Assembly: GCA_964605235.1 (NCBI GenBank)
Contig: CAZSBB010000054.1
Location: forward strand, 1 to 31,153
DNA length: 31,153 nucleotides
Reading direction: 5' to 3'
From: CAZSBB01 sp964605235
GTDB taxonomy: Bacteria > Planctomycetota > Phycisphaerae > Phycisphaerales > Phycisphaeraceae
Position numbers and translations under genes: made by a program. The notes under the pieces are model-generated. The model ran no database searches. It saw only the letters and a list, made by a program, of their open reading frames with translations, and was not told where the DNA came from. Positions 30,983-31,153 of the stretch are shown piece after piece; position 1 is the first letter of the stretch; each line of letters begins with the position of its first letter.

Positions 30983-31142
30983 GAAGCGTCAGCGAGGGGT
31001 AGGGCGTGACATGGCGCACTCATCGAGCGCCTGGTATGGATGTGTGGCGGTTTGTCACACGGGCGTCCGGGGGCGTGGCGGTGTACAGGTGGCGTGATTT
31101 GTCGCTGCTGGCGTAGCCCGTCGCTCACGCTTCCGGCTCGTC
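30983..31142. repeat. GAGCCGGAAGCGTCAGCG-type element at the right edge
   Basis: The arm 31117-31142, read on the minus strand, is GACGAGCCGGAAGCGTGAGC followed by GACGGG, matching 25 of 26 bases of the arm at 15472-15497. A partial arm GAAGCGTCAGCGAGGGG (30983-30999) lies in inverted orientation about 120 bp away, so the pair has the same geometry as the valS-proximal element but a longer core. Confidence 0.8.
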
Positions 31143-31153
31143 AAGGCAAGACG

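Overview
The window looks like the chromosome of a free-living, GC-rich (roughly 64-66% by eye) member of the Planctomycetota, most likely Phycisphaerae-like. The clues are type II prepilin-like proteins with the GFTLIELLVVISII leader, GntR-LacI chimeric regulators beside secreted glycoside hydrolases, a membrane protein with a planctomycete-style CxxC...CPECG zinc ribbon, and gene borders crowded with short palindromic repeats. The phylum call is inference from gene content; no rRNA or other phylogenetic marker was tested.

Layout. 1-1443: an RdgC-like protein. 1444-2493: 1 kb without genes, holding three unrelated repeat arrays (an 8-bp tandem array, a cluster of palindromes with an inverted pair of REP-like units, a 10-bp tandem array). 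2494-10358: carbohydrate module I, with a prepilin-like protein and a GntR-LacI regulator on the minus strand, divergent from a secreted multidomain glycosidase-like protein and a cytosolic TIM-barrel glycosidase-like protein. The divergent promoter region carries twin TGATATCA palindromes lying on the -35 and -10 of the forward promoter. 10523-15456: housekeeping genes ffh and valS, separated by a 28-bp inverted-repeat element; valS carries an in-frame palindrome and AT-rich insert segments. 15620-21496: module II, with a large secreted glycosidase-like protein and its GntR-LacI regulator on the minus strand, divergent from a second prepilin-like gene across a second palindromic operator. 21755-26553: a third prepilin-like gene followed after 17 nt by a trimeric [FeFe]-hydrogenase operon (hydC, hydB, hydA) ending in a strong intrinsic terminator. 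27044-28090: an excisionase-type HTH/PIN gene pair, probably a toxin-antitoxin system. 28202-30773: an unrecognised HTH protein and a zinc-ribbon membrane protein. 26802-31153 also contains several copies of three intergenic repeat families.

How it fits together. The two carbohydrate modules share one design: sugar-sensing repressor, pseudopilin and glycosidases, suggesting substrate-specific polysaccharide or oligosaccharide use. The hydrogenase would dispose of the NADH formed during fermentation of the sugars. Its HydB lacks the C-terminal ferredoxin-like domain of known bifurcating enzymes and has lost N-terminal cluster cysteines, so it may be a simple NADH-linked, non-bifurcating enzyme.

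The strongest leads are the two operator-promoter arrangements (one apparently giving a leaderless repressor mRNA), the hydrogenase architecture, the in-frame palindrome in valS, and a 100-bp dispersed repeat that supplies the C-terminus and stop codon of the HTH gene. All domain and promoter calls were read by eye, without database searches.
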